Shown: piece by piece, positions 1 through 5,463 of the stretch
How positions within the stretch are numbered: position 1 is the first letter of the stretch
Layout of the letters: every line of letters starts with the position of its first letter
From: Clostridiales bacterium
Lineage (GTDB): Bacteria > Bacillota > Clostridia > Clostridiales > Caloramatoraceae
DNA length: 5,475 bases
Reading direction: 5' to 3'
Assembly: GCA_026416355.1 (NCBI GenBank)
Contig: JAOAFH010000161.1
Span: forward strand, 1 to 5,475
Notes under the pieces: generated by a model
Told to the model about the DNA's origin: nothing
Databases searched by the model: none
Seen by the model: the letters and a program-made list of their open reading frames with translations, nothing else
Position numbers and translations under genes: made by a program

Positions 1-30
1 GAGAATGGAAGAAGGATAATGGAGATATAA

Positions 31-67
31 AAGGCACTGTTTAGGCTATATGCCTAAACAGTGCCTT
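31..67 (-). terminator. Intrinsic terminator of the chemoreceptor gene
   Basis: A perfect 16-bp inverted repeat has arms at 31-46 and 52-67 and a 5-nt TATAT loop. Read on the minus strand, it begins 2 nt after the TGA stop of the chemoreceptor gene and is followed by TTTTATAT, the stem-plus-U-tract arrangement of a Rho-independent terminator. On the plus strand the stem is followed by AATCAT, so it would be a weak terminator in that direction, although a gene converging from the left could still share it. Confidence 0.9.
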
Positions 68-69
68 AA

Positions 70-2082
70 TCATACCTTAAACTTCCCTACAAGTTCCATC
101 ATGTTTTTGCTCATGTCGTTTAGCTGCTGAACAGATTCTGCAAGGCTCTCGGAGGAACTACTCATTTCTTGAGTTGAAGCTGCAATTTCTTCAGCAGAAG
201 CAGAAACTTCTTCAGATACTGCAGAAGCAGACTCAATCTTATTTAATATATTATCCTTATCGTTGTTTAGCTCCTCAATAGATTTTGTTGTTACAGCCAT
301 CTTAGGTGCTATCTCATCTACTGCATTAGTAATAGATTTAAATGATTCAATAGCAGTGTATATATCCTTCATTTGGTTTTCAAGTTCTTTCTTCATAACC
401 TCTGTTGTATTAACCATTACACTTGTATCCTTTGATACCTCAGATAACAGATTTGCAATGTTTTCAGATGAAACCTTACTTTGTTCTGCAAGTTTTCTTA
501 TTTCATCTGCAACAACTGTAAAGCCACGACCAGCTTCTCCAGCCCTAGCTGCTTCGATTGCAGCATTTAGAGCAAGTAAATTAGTTTGCTCTGCAATACT
601 ATTTATAAGGTTAGTTATTGCATTTATCTTTGTAATGTTAGTTCCAACTTCCTGTGATTTTGAAACTAAATCATTAAATGACACATTAACATTTTCAATT
701 GATTTAACGGCATTTTCCATGTCATTGTTACTCTTATCTGCCATATCTTTAATAGTATTTGTATTTAGCTCAACATCCTTAATAAGTTCAACAATGTTTT
801 CAAGTTTTGCGCTAAACTCATGTATAATAGTTGTTATGTCTGATAAATCCTCTGCTTGTGTTACAGAACCTCTTGCAACTTCATTTGTAGCAGCATTTAT
901 ATTTTGGCTAGATGCATACATTTTTTCTGAAACAGATGATAAATAATCTGTTTGTGCACCAATGTTATCGGCACTTTGCTTAATATCCCCTATAATTTTC
1001 TTCATTGTATTTCTCATAGATTCAATAGCCTTTGCCATTTTTCCAAGCTCATCTTGTCTATTAAGAAGCTTGTCAGAAGTTTCTTCACTTAAGTTTCCTT
1101 GAGATATTTCATCAAGCTCATTTATTGCAAGTCCAATTGGTGTTGAAAGTGATTTTGCAACAAAAATCATAAATATAGCTCCAAGTATTATAAATGCAAT
1201 TGATGCAATTGCTATCCATATTTGTAGAGTTGTAAGTTCCTTTAGAATTTCCTTTTTCTCAATCATAATACCAATTGCCCAATCAGTATTTTTAATAGGA
1301 GCATAACCTACATACTTGCTAACACCTTTATATACATATTCACCTGAGCTAGTTTCTTTATTAATCATTTTCTTTTCAATTTCTGCAAGTGCCTTTAGGC
1401 TAGAGTCTTTCTTGGATTCTTCAATTGGGTTATACATATCAAAAACAAGTTGTTTATTGTTATGTGCTATAATTGTTCCCTTGTTGTCTATAATAAATGC
1501 TTGTCCTGTTTTACCTAATTTAATACTGTTAGAGTAATTGCTTATTTCATCACCACTTCTTGCAGCACTAACGCATCCAATAACTGTTCCACTTGAGTTT
1601 TTAATAGGAACTGTATATAAAACTATCATGCTTTTGTCTGTTTTACTTATAATTGGGTCAGATATATTTTTAATTCCTGACATAGCCTTTTTAAAGCTGT
1701 CTTGATCAGCTATATTAAAGCTGTTTCCATCTGTATCTGTTAAATTACCTTTTGAATCAACAAAGCTAACTCCTAAGTAGTTATAACTCTTTTTTACTTC
1801 TGCTAGTAAATTTAGCTTTTCGCTTAAAGGAACTGTTTCGTCCTTTAAAATTTTGTTTTCAGAAACGACTTCTAGAATAGTTAGGTTTGTGTTGATGGCA
1901 TTTTCAACAGATGATGCCGCTTCCTTTGCAATCTCAGGTAGATTCATATTAACAGTTTTGACTAAAGCATTTTTTGATATAAACATTGATGTCAATGCAA
2001 GCCCTACTGAAATAATTAAAATAAGTGCAGTAGATGTTAGAATAAGCTGTTGTTTCAAGCTTTTGAATTGAAATTTTTTCAA
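70..2082 (-). CDS. Methyl-accepting chemotaxis protein with dCache sensor domain
   Basis: Transmembrane chemoreceptor that senses a small ligand outside the cell and controls the CheA/CheW kinase complex inside it. In order: a basic N-terminus; TM1 at about residues 13-35; an extracytoplasmic double-Cache-like sensor at about 38-284, whose distal module includes the region around DTDGNSF and whose proximal module includes GQAFIIDNKGTIIAH; TM2 at about 287-309; HAMP at about 306-360; and a long cytoplasmic coiled coil. The signalling tip at about 497-520 (EQTNLLALNAAIEAARAGE, then GRGF) is nearly canonical. A Glu/Ala/Ser-rich stretch at about 623-645 is a likely methylation region. About 308 residues follow HAMP, which fits the 44-heptad class common in Firmicutes. 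There is no C-terminal NWETF-like CheR tether; the protein ends GKFKV. The start is TTG at 2080-2082, chosen because AGGAGGG lies 8 nt upstream and no better start is near. The ligand cannot be told: I do not see the known amino-acid-binding dCache motif. No che genes are nearby, so this is an orphan receptor. Confidence 0.96.
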   Translation of the reverse strand: MKKFQFKSLKQQLILTSTALILIISVGLALTSMFISKNALVKTVNMNLPEIAKEAASSVENAINTNLTILEVVSENKILKDETVPLSEKLNLLAEVKKSYNYLGVSFVDSKGNLTDTDGNSFNIADQDSFKKAMSGIKNISDPIISKTDKSMIVLYTVPIKNSSGTVIGCVSAARSGDEISNYSNSIKLGKTGQAFIIDNKGTIIAHNNKQLVFDMYNPIEESKKDSSLKALAEIEKKMINKETSSGEYVYKGVSKYVGYAPIKNTDWAIGIMIEKKEILKELTTLQIWIAIASIAFIILGAIFMIFVAKSLSTPIGLAINELDEISQGNLSEETSDKLLNRQDELGKMAKAIESMRNTMKKIIGDIKQSADNIGAQTDYLSSVSEKMYASSQNINAATNEVARGSVTQAEDLSDITTIIHEFSAKLENIVELIKDVELNTNTIKDMADKSNNDMENAVKSIENVNVSFNDLVSKSQEVGTNITKINAITNLINSIAEQTNLLALNAAIEAARAGEAGRGFTVVADEIRKLAEQSKVSSENIANLLSEVSKDTSVMVNTTEVMKKELENQMKDIYTAIESFKSITNAVDEIAPKMAVTTKSIEELNNDKDNILNKIESASAVSEEVSASAEEIAASTQEMSSSSESLAESVQQLNDMSKNMMELVGKFKV

Positions 2083-2090
2083 AATAAAAT

Positions 2091-2097
2091 CCCTCCT
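2091..2097 (-). promoter_or_regulatory. Ribosome binding site fixing the TTG start of the chemoreceptor
   Basis: AGGAGGG on the minus strand ends 8 nt before the TTG at 2082. This near-perfect Shine-Dalgarno sequence at ideal spacing is the main reason to accept a TTG initiator. Confidence 0.85.
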
Positions 2098-2116
2098 AGT
2101 GTAGTGTGCAAACGAT

Positions 2117-2145
2117 ATTATATCATGGATTTTTTAAATAAACTA
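2117..2145 (-). promoter_or_regulatory. Probable promoter of the chemoreceptor gene
   Basis: On the minus strand a perfect -10 box, TATAAT, lies at 2117-2122. At 17-nt spacing the -35 position (2140-2145) reads TAGTTT, a poor match to TTGACA. Transcription would start near 2109 and give a leader of about 25 nt. I see no SigD (motility) pattern of TAAA plus a CGATAT-like box at the proper distance. The -10 sits inside a small dyad, GATATAATATC (2114-2124). The promoter lies downstream of the peroxidase terminator, so the gene appears to be transcribed alone. Confidence 0.55.
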
Positions 2146-2174
2146 TAACTTTTATTAAAATTATGTTAAAAAAG

Positions 2175-2212
2175 CAAATAAACCTAAGGTTTATTAACCT
2201 TAGGTTTATTTG
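2175..2212 (-). terminator. Intrinsic terminator of the peroxidase gene
   Basis: A perfect 17-bp inverted repeat has arms at 2175-2191 and 2196-2212 and a 4-nt TATT loop. On the minus strand the stem starts directly after the TAA stop (2213-2215) and is followed by CTTTTTTAAC, which supplies a U-tract. It separates the peroxidase from the chemoreceptor downstream. Confidence 0.92.
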
Positions 2213-2665
2213 TTATAACAACTCTAGCACTTCATCTCCATGCTTTTCTGGAGACACCTTTGGGACTGCTGCCATAATATTAAAGTCTTCATCAATTACA
2301 TAGGTGATTCTTTTCACACCCATATATGTTTTGCCGTACATCTTTTTTTCTCCCCATGCATCATAAAGCTCACATACCTCATGGGTTTCATCTGATAAAA
2401 GATAGAATGGGAGATTGTGCTTTTCTTTAAATTTTTGGTGAGATTTTATGCTGTCGGGGCTTATTCCTATAACAACAGCTCCTTTATCTAATATTTCTTG
2501 ATATATGTCTCTAAAACTACATGCTTCTTTTGTGCATCCAGGGGTATTATCCTTTGGATAGAAGTAGAGTACAATCTTTTTGCCTTTAAAGTCGGACAGT
2601 TTAATAATATTGCCATCAACATTTGGTAAGCTAAAATCTATTGCCTTATCGCCAACGTTTAGCAT
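2213..2665 (-). CDS. Thioredoxin-dependent thiol peroxidase, Bcp/PrxQ type
   Basis: Cytosolic peroxiredoxin that reduces hydrogen peroxide and organic hydroperoxides and is recycled by thioredoxin. Of 150 residues (E. coli Bcp has about 156), the visible signatures are: an N-terminal VGDKAIDFSLP block; the peroxidatic motif PxxxTxxC with Pro37, Thr41 and Cys44; Cys49 five residues later at the PrxQ resolving position; LLSDETHEVC at about 89-98; WGEKKMYGKTYMG at about 104-116; and the active-site Arg119 before the TYVID strand. The start is ATG at 2663-2665, because GAGGTGA lies just upstream and MLNVGD matches the family N-terminus. A GTG at 2672-2674 would add three residues but lies inside the ribosome binding site itself. 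The C-terminus stops a few residues earlier than in E. coli Bcp. The gene has its own promoter and terminator, consistent with a stand-alone oxidative-stress gene. Confidence 0.96.
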   Translation of the reverse strand: MLNVGDKAIDFSLPNVDGNIIKLSDFKGKKIVLYFYPKDNTPGCTKEACSFRDIYQEILDKGAVVIGISPDSIKSHQKFKEKHNLPFYLLSDETHEVCELYDAWGEKKMYGKTYMGVKRITYVIDEDFNIMAAVPKVSPEKHGDEVLELL

Positions 2666-2670
2666 ATAAA

Positions 2671-2677
2671 TCACCTC
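2671..2677 (-). promoter_or_regulatory. Ribosome binding site deciding the peroxidase start
   Basis: GAGGTGA on the minus strand, with its GAGG core 8 nt before the ATG at 2665. It contains the alternative in-frame GTG codon (2672-2674), which argues against that GTG as the initiator. Confidence 0.8.
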
Positions 2678-2694
2678 GTAGAATGTTTTATCTA

Positions 2695-2723
2695 ATTATA
2701 TCGCATAAATTATAAACAGTAAA
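2695..2723 (-). promoter_or_regulatory. Probable promoter of the peroxidase gene
   Basis: On the minus strand, a -35 box TTTACT (2718-2723, four of six matches to TTGACA) and a perfect -10 TATAAT (2695-2700) are separated by 17 nt. Transcription would start near 2688, about 22 nt before the ATG. The region is so AT-rich that partial PerR-like matches occur, but none is good enough to name. Confidence 0.65.
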
Positions 2724-2766
2724 TAATAATTATTTATAAATAAATAGTATTAAAACCAAAAGCATT

Positions 2767-2784
2767 AACACTAGTATTAGTGTT
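2767..2784. repeat. Inverted repeat at the start of the VCBS-like gene
   Basis: AACACTA (2767-2773) and TAGTGTT (2778-2784) are exact inverted repeats around a GTAT loop. The possible GTG start (2780-2782) lies in the right arm. It could be an operator, an RNA hairpin covering the start, or chance; there is no T-run to make it a terminator. Confidence 0.4.
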
Positions 2785-3625
2785 TGCATATCATAGAAAT
2801 GAAGTAATTTTTAAGAGTGGTTATATGGGTAAATATTTTATATGTCCTTTTATTTCAATGGATGAGTTAGAAAAGCATAAAGATGAGTTTAAAGTTCTAA
2901 CTAGAAATCAGGAGAACAAGGTATTTAATGCACAAATTTTAGACTTTAAACAAGGGGATGTAAATGGAGATGGAGTAGTGGACAATGTATTTTTAATAGG
3001 TAACAAGCCATATGGAGATGAAAGTCCCTTTTTAGACAACATAACTTTAATCATTCAGTGCGGTAGAACACAAAGGTTTACAAGGGTTAATTTGAAAAAC
3101 AATGCAGGATATAATCCAACCATTTTTCTAGGGAACTTTACAACAGATAGATCAAAAGAAATTTTAATTACAATTGACACAGGGGGAAGTGGATGAACCA
3201 TATATAGCTATGTTTATTCATTCTTAAACAACGATTTAAAGAAGATGTTTGACTCAGATAAGTTTAATGAGGAATATCAGTATAGAATAACTTATAGGGA
3301 CAACTACAAGGTGGATGTAATAAGCAAAAATGTAGGATATAAATATACTTTAGATATTGAGTATAAGGGAAAAGAATATTTATCAGAGATATATGATGAA
3401 AATGGAAAACTAAAGGAGCCAATTGAAGGGTTTGCTAGACCACTTGGGGGACTTTATCCTGTTGATTTAAATAGGGATGGAATTTTAGAACTATATGCAG
3501 TGCAAGGCATATCAGGAAGATATGGGGCAGACGGTTTAGGTTTTGCTGAAAATATTTTGAGGTGGGATGGCAAGAAATTCATAACCGACAGGCAATATGT
3601 ATCTATATTTGGTAGTGAGTTTTAG
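2780..3625 (+). pseudogene. VCBS/EF-hand-like repeat protein, interrupted by one in-frame TGA
   Basis: One reading frame of 280 sense codons is split by a single TGA at 3194-3196 into a 138-residue N-terminal part and a 142-codon C-terminal part in the same frame. The N-terminal part has a calcium-loop-like motif, DVNGDGVVD, at residues 60-68 and a degenerate second copy (NFTTDRSKEILI, 119-130). The C-terminal part has a third copy (DLNRDGILEL) and ends IFGSEF. From memory, related clostridial proteins of unknown function read DSGGSGG at the break, so a Gly codon GGA changed to TGA by one substitution is the simplest reading. The ATG at 3245 has no proper ribosome binding site, so the second half is unlikely to be translated alone. 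The true start is unclear: GTG 2780 has no Shine-Dalgarno sequence, while ATG 2825 has a weak AAGAGTGG before it. No signal peptide or membrane helix is seen. A sequencing error or TGA readthrough remains possible. Confidence 0.8.
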
Positions 3626-3656
3626 CAATATAGTTATATCCATACCTTAGTATGAA

Positions 3657-3662
3657 TATAAT
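3657..3662 (+). promoter_or_regulatory. Possible -10 box for the small membrane protein genes
   Basis: A perfect TATAAT lies 29 nt upstream of the TTG start at 3692. At 17-nt spacing the -35 position (3634-3639) reads TTATAT, a weak match. No terminator is seen after the VCBS-like gene, so readthrough from it is an alternative. Confidence 0.35.
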
Positions 3663-3679
3663 TTACTAAAATTTTATAT

Positions 3680-3684
3680 GGAGG
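3680..3684 (+). promoter_or_regulatory. Ribosome binding site deciding the start of the 37-residue protein
   Basis: GGAGG stands 7 nt before the TTG at 3692 and only 1 nt before the in-frame ATG at 3686. The spacing favours the TTG. Confidence 0.7.
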
Positions 3685-3691
3685 TATGGAA

Positions 3692-3805
3692 TTGAAAAAT
3701 AACAGGGTGGATTACAATAAGGTTATATATTATATTGGAATGGTTTTGTTTATATTAGGTGTAATAATTTTAGCACTTAAACTGACAATAGATTTGATAA
3801 TGTAA
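3692..3805 (+). CDS. Small single-pass membrane protein, 37 residues
   Basis: A short gene of unknown function. GGAGG lies 7 nt before a TTG start; an in-frame ATG at 3686 would add two residues but is too close to the ribosome binding site. The product has a short polar, basic N-terminus (MKNNRVDYNK), then one hydrophobic helix at about residues 11-31 (VIYYIGMVLFILGVIILAL), and ends TIDLIM. The positive charges before the helix suggest the N-terminus is in the cytoplasm. It lies 30 nt upstream of another single-helix membrane protein gene on the same strand, so the two are probably co-transcribed. I do not recognise the family. A good ribosome binding site, a complete frame and a clean helix support it, but a 37-codon frame in AT-rich DNA can occur by chance. 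Confidence 0.65.
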   Translation: MKNNRVDYNKVIYYIGMVLFILGVIILALKLTIDLIM

Positions 3806-3835
3806 TTATTACAACAGCAGCAGGGAGGGGAACGT

Positions 3836-4039
3836 ATGGAAAAAAAGGAATTAAGCGATTATCTTAAAAACCTAGAAGAACTCAAAAACATAACTGGTGA
3901 GCTAAAGAAGATAAATGAAGCTCTAAGACCACAGAAAAAAACAGACTGGAACACTCCACTAATGTATGCAGTTTTAGCAGCAGGGCTCATTTTTGCACTA
4001 TATTTTATACAAAAGATGTTAATAGATATAGGATTATGA
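3836..4039 (+). CDS. Small membrane protein with N-terminal coiled coil, 67 residues
   Basis: Unknown function. A strong GGGAGGGG (3823-3830) lies 5 nt before the ATG. Residues 1-31 are charged and helical, with Leu/Ile at about 6, 10, 13, 16, 19, 23, 26 and 30, suggesting a short cytoplasmic coiled coil. A linker follows (RPQKKTDWNTP, 31-41), then one membrane helix at about 42-60 and a short tail, KMLIDIGL. The order resembles small anchoring or subunit-like proteins, in which the coiled coil binds a partner and the helix holds it at the membrane; this is inference from shape only. The gene sits 30 nt after the 37-residue membrane protein gene and 149 nt before the transporter, from which it is separated by a hairpin, so a link to transport is possible but not shown. 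Confidence 0.85.
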   Translation: MEKKELSDYLKNLEELKNITGELKKINEALRPQKKTDWNTPLMYAVLAAGLIFALYFIQKMLIDIGL

Positions 4040-4043
4040 TTTA

Positions 4044-4055
4044 TACAAATTTGTA
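4044..4055. promoter_or_regulatory. 12-bp palindrome, candidate operator
   Basis: TACAAATTTGTA is a perfect 12-bp palindrome. It lies just after the stop of the 67-residue protein gene and overlaps the candidate -35 box (TTGTAA, 4051-4056) of the transporter gene. That is a good place for a dimeric repressor to bind. No regulator gene is in the window. Confidence 0.35.
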
Positions 4056-4079
4056 ATTTATATTGAATAATTTTATTAA
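4051..4079 (+). promoter_or_regulatory. Possible promoter of the transporter gene
   Basis: TTGTAA (4051-4056) and TATTAA (4074-4079) are 17 nt apart and match the sigma-A consensus at four of six bases each. Transcription would start near 4086, giving a leader of about 100 nt that contains the hairpin at 4111-4135. The match is moderate, and chance matches are common in such AT-rich DNA. Confidence 0.4.
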
Positions 4080-4083
4080 CGGG

Positions 4084-4146
4084 AGTAGAATAATAAAGAA
4101 ATATATTTTTGAGGCCTTGATTTATTCAAGGTCTCGTCTACTTTTT
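4084..4146 (+). terminator. Hairpin with T-run: terminator or attenuator before the transporter gene
   Basis: GAGGCCTTGA (4111-4120) pairs with TCAAGGTCTC (4126-4135) through a TTTAT loop, giving ten pairs of which one is G-T. An outer AGTAGA (4084-4089) can pair with TCTACT (4137-4142), and a five-T run covers 4142-4146. The inner hairpin alone has its T-run 6 nt away. With the outer stem formed, the Ts follow directly. It may end the transcript of the small membrane genes, or act as a leader attenuator for the transporter. I do not recognise a known riboswitch. Confidence 0.55.
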
Positions 4147-4173
4147 GGGCAAGTTAAATTTATAACAAAAGAA

Positions 4174-4180
4174 GAGGGAG
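4174..4180 (+). promoter_or_regulatory. Ribosome binding site deciding the transporter start
   Basis: GAGGGAG ends 8 nt before the ATG at 4189. It fixes that start over the open frame reaching back to the TTG at 4063, which has no ribosome binding site and runs through the hairpin. Confidence 0.8.
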
Positions 4181-4188
4181 ATGGAAAA

Positions 4189-5463
4189 ATGAATGCAGTT
4201 CAATTAATTTCGCTAGGAGTATTCTTGGTTACTTTTATCTTAATTGTCAGCGAAAAAATCAACAGAACAGTGGCTGCAATGCTTGGAGCAATGGTTCTTC
4301 TTGTGATAAAAATAATCACCCAAGAAAATGCAGTAGAATTTATTGATTACACTACTGTTGGAGTTTTAGTTGGTATGATGATAATTGTCTCTATTATTAA
4401 AAGAACTGGGCTCTTTCAATATCTTGCTATAAAAATGGCCAAGCTATCAAAGGGTGACCCAATGAAAATAATAATAGTATTTGGTATAATGACAGCAGTT
4501 TTATCGGCATTTTTAGATAACGTAACTACTATACTATTAATGATACCAGTAACACTTGTTATATCAAAACTTCTAAAACTAAATCCTATTCCTTTTATTA
4601 TGACAGAAGTTTTATCATCAAACATTGGTGGTACAGCAACTTTAATATGTGACCCACCAAACATAATGATAGGTTCTGAAGCTGGAATTGGTTTTCTAGA
4701 CTTTATTGTTAATCTATCACCTGTTATAATCGTTATTTTGATTATGACTGTTTTTGTTATGAGATTTATTTACAAAAAAGAGCTTGTTGTTGAAGAAAAA
4801 TTAAAAAGTGAAATAATGAAACTAGATGAGTATAGTGCAATTACAGATAAAACACTTTTAACAAAGAGCTTAATTGTTCTTGGGTTAGTTATTTTAGGAT
4901 TTTTCATGCATGAGCATTTAGGATATGAGTCATCAACAGTTGCGCTTTCTGGGGCAACAGTACTACTTTTAATAAGTGGTGTTGAACTTGATGAAATATT
5001 AGTAGAAATAGAATGGCCTACTATATTCTTCTTTATTGCCCTATTTACAATAGTAGGAACACTTGAGGAAGTCGGAGTAATTTCAATGATGGCTAAAGGT
5101 ATAGTTAGTTTGACAAAAGGAAACCTATTATTAACAGGACTTATAATACTTTGGGCATCGGCAATTTTATCAGCATTTTTAGATAACATTCCATTTGTTG
5201 CAACAATGATACCACTTATAAAGGGAATGGGTGCCATGACTTCAATGAATATAATGCCTCTTTGGTGGGCACTATCACTTGGTGCATGTCTTGGAGGTAA
5301 TGGAACATTAATTGGTGCTTCCGCAAATGTAGTAACTGTTGGTATAATGGAAAAGGAAGGATATAAAATAACATTTAAAGACTTTTTAAAAGTAGGTTTT
5401 CCAATGATGATACTATCAATAATAGTATCAACAATATATTTAGTAATTTTTAAATTACATTAA
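4189..5463 (+). CDS. ArsB/NhaD-type membrane transporter (ion transporter superfamily)
   Basis: Polytopic inner-membrane transporter of 424 residues, close to the usual length of the ArsB/NhaD permease family (E. coli ArsB has about 429). Members export arsenite, exchange sodium for protons or move other anions; the substrate here cannot be told. I see about 10-12 hydrophobic segments in two repeated halves. Each half has SAFLDN (106-111 and 328-333) followed by a helix ending in MIP, and a Gly-rich Asn-containing re-entrant-type motif: SNIGGTATLICDPPN (144-158) and GGNGTLIGASANVV (369-382). A charged loop at about 196-224 joins the halves. The product is complete, and the start is set by the GAGGGAG site. 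No arsR, arsA or arsC gene is in the window, so an arsenic role is unsupported. The gene is preceded by a possible regulated leader and two small membrane protein genes. Family is confident; substrate is open. Confidence 0.93.
   Translation: MNAVQLISLGVFLVTFILIVSEKINRTVAAMLGAMVLLVIKIITQENAVEFIDYTTVGVLVGMMIIVSIIKRTGLFQYLAIKMAKLSKGDPMKIIIVFGIMTAVLSAFLDNVTTILLMIPVTLVISKLLKLNPIPFIMTEVLSSNIGGTATLICDPPNIMIGSEAGIGFLDFIVNLSPVIIVILIMTVFVMRFIYKKELVVEEKLKSEIMKLDEYSAITDKTLLTKSLIVLGLVILGFFMHEHLGYESSTVALSGATVLLLISGVELDEILVEIEWPTIFFFIALFTIVGTLEEVGVISMMAKGIVSLTKGNLLLTGLIILWASAILSAFLDNIPFVATMIPLIKGMGAMTSMNIMPLWWALSLGACLGGNGTLIGASANVVTVGIMEKEGYKITFKDFLKVGFPMMILSIIVSTIYLVIFKLH
4501..4521 (+). repeat. Internal repeat copy 1 in the transporter gene (SAFLDN segment)
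   Basis: The 21 nt here match 5167-5187 with a single mismatch. Both encode LSAFLDN at equivalent places in the two halves of the protein. This reflects the ancient internal duplication of the family held by shared function, though identity at silent positions is higher than expected for so old an event. Confidence 0.7.
5167..5187 (+). repeat. Internal repeat copy 2 in the transporter gene (SAFLDN segment)
   Basis: Second copy of the 21-nt segment at 4501-4521, with one difference (A in place of G at the sixth base), in the C-terminal half of the transporter. Confidence 0.7.

Noticed and set aside
1..30. A possible C-terminal end of a plus-strand gene: frame 1 reads ENGRRIMEI and stops with TAA at 28-30, right before the hairpin.
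   Set aside because: Only nine codons are in the window, and another frame is open as far as 44. The converging-gene idea is plausible but cannot be supported.
263..946. Long plus-strand open frame of 227 codons opposite the chemoreceptor gene.
   Set aside because: It is the antisense shadow of the conserved signalling domain and has no family signature. The shorter frames at 1316-1537 and 1853-2071 are rejected for the same reason.
2700..2745. PerR-box-like and palindromic AT-rich sequences (such as the 14-bp palindrome at 2730-2743) upstream of the peroxidase.
   Set aside because: The PerR-type matches are only half-sites, and such palindromes arise easily in DNA this AT-rich.
3194..3196. 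Selenocysteine or genetic-code reassignment of TGA.
   Set aside because: The site is in a Gly-rich turn and not a redox motif, I see no clear SECIS-like hairpin directly after it, and TGA is the stop of two other genes here.
4063..4188. N-terminal extension of the transporter from the TTG at 4063.
   Set aside because: No ribosome binding site precedes that TTG, the extra 42 residues are not membrane-like or family-like, and the stretch contains the hairpin. GAGGGAG before ATG 4189 is the convincing start.
4181..4192. Tiny upstream frame ATG GAA AAA TGA overlapping the transporter start.
   Set aside because: Its ATG directly abuts the ribosome binding site with no spacing, so it is unlikely to be used; three codons are probably chance.
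4416..5237. Minus-strand open frames at 4416-4664 and 4770-5237.
   Set aside because: Antisense shadows of the transporter coding sequence, with no recognisable protein features.
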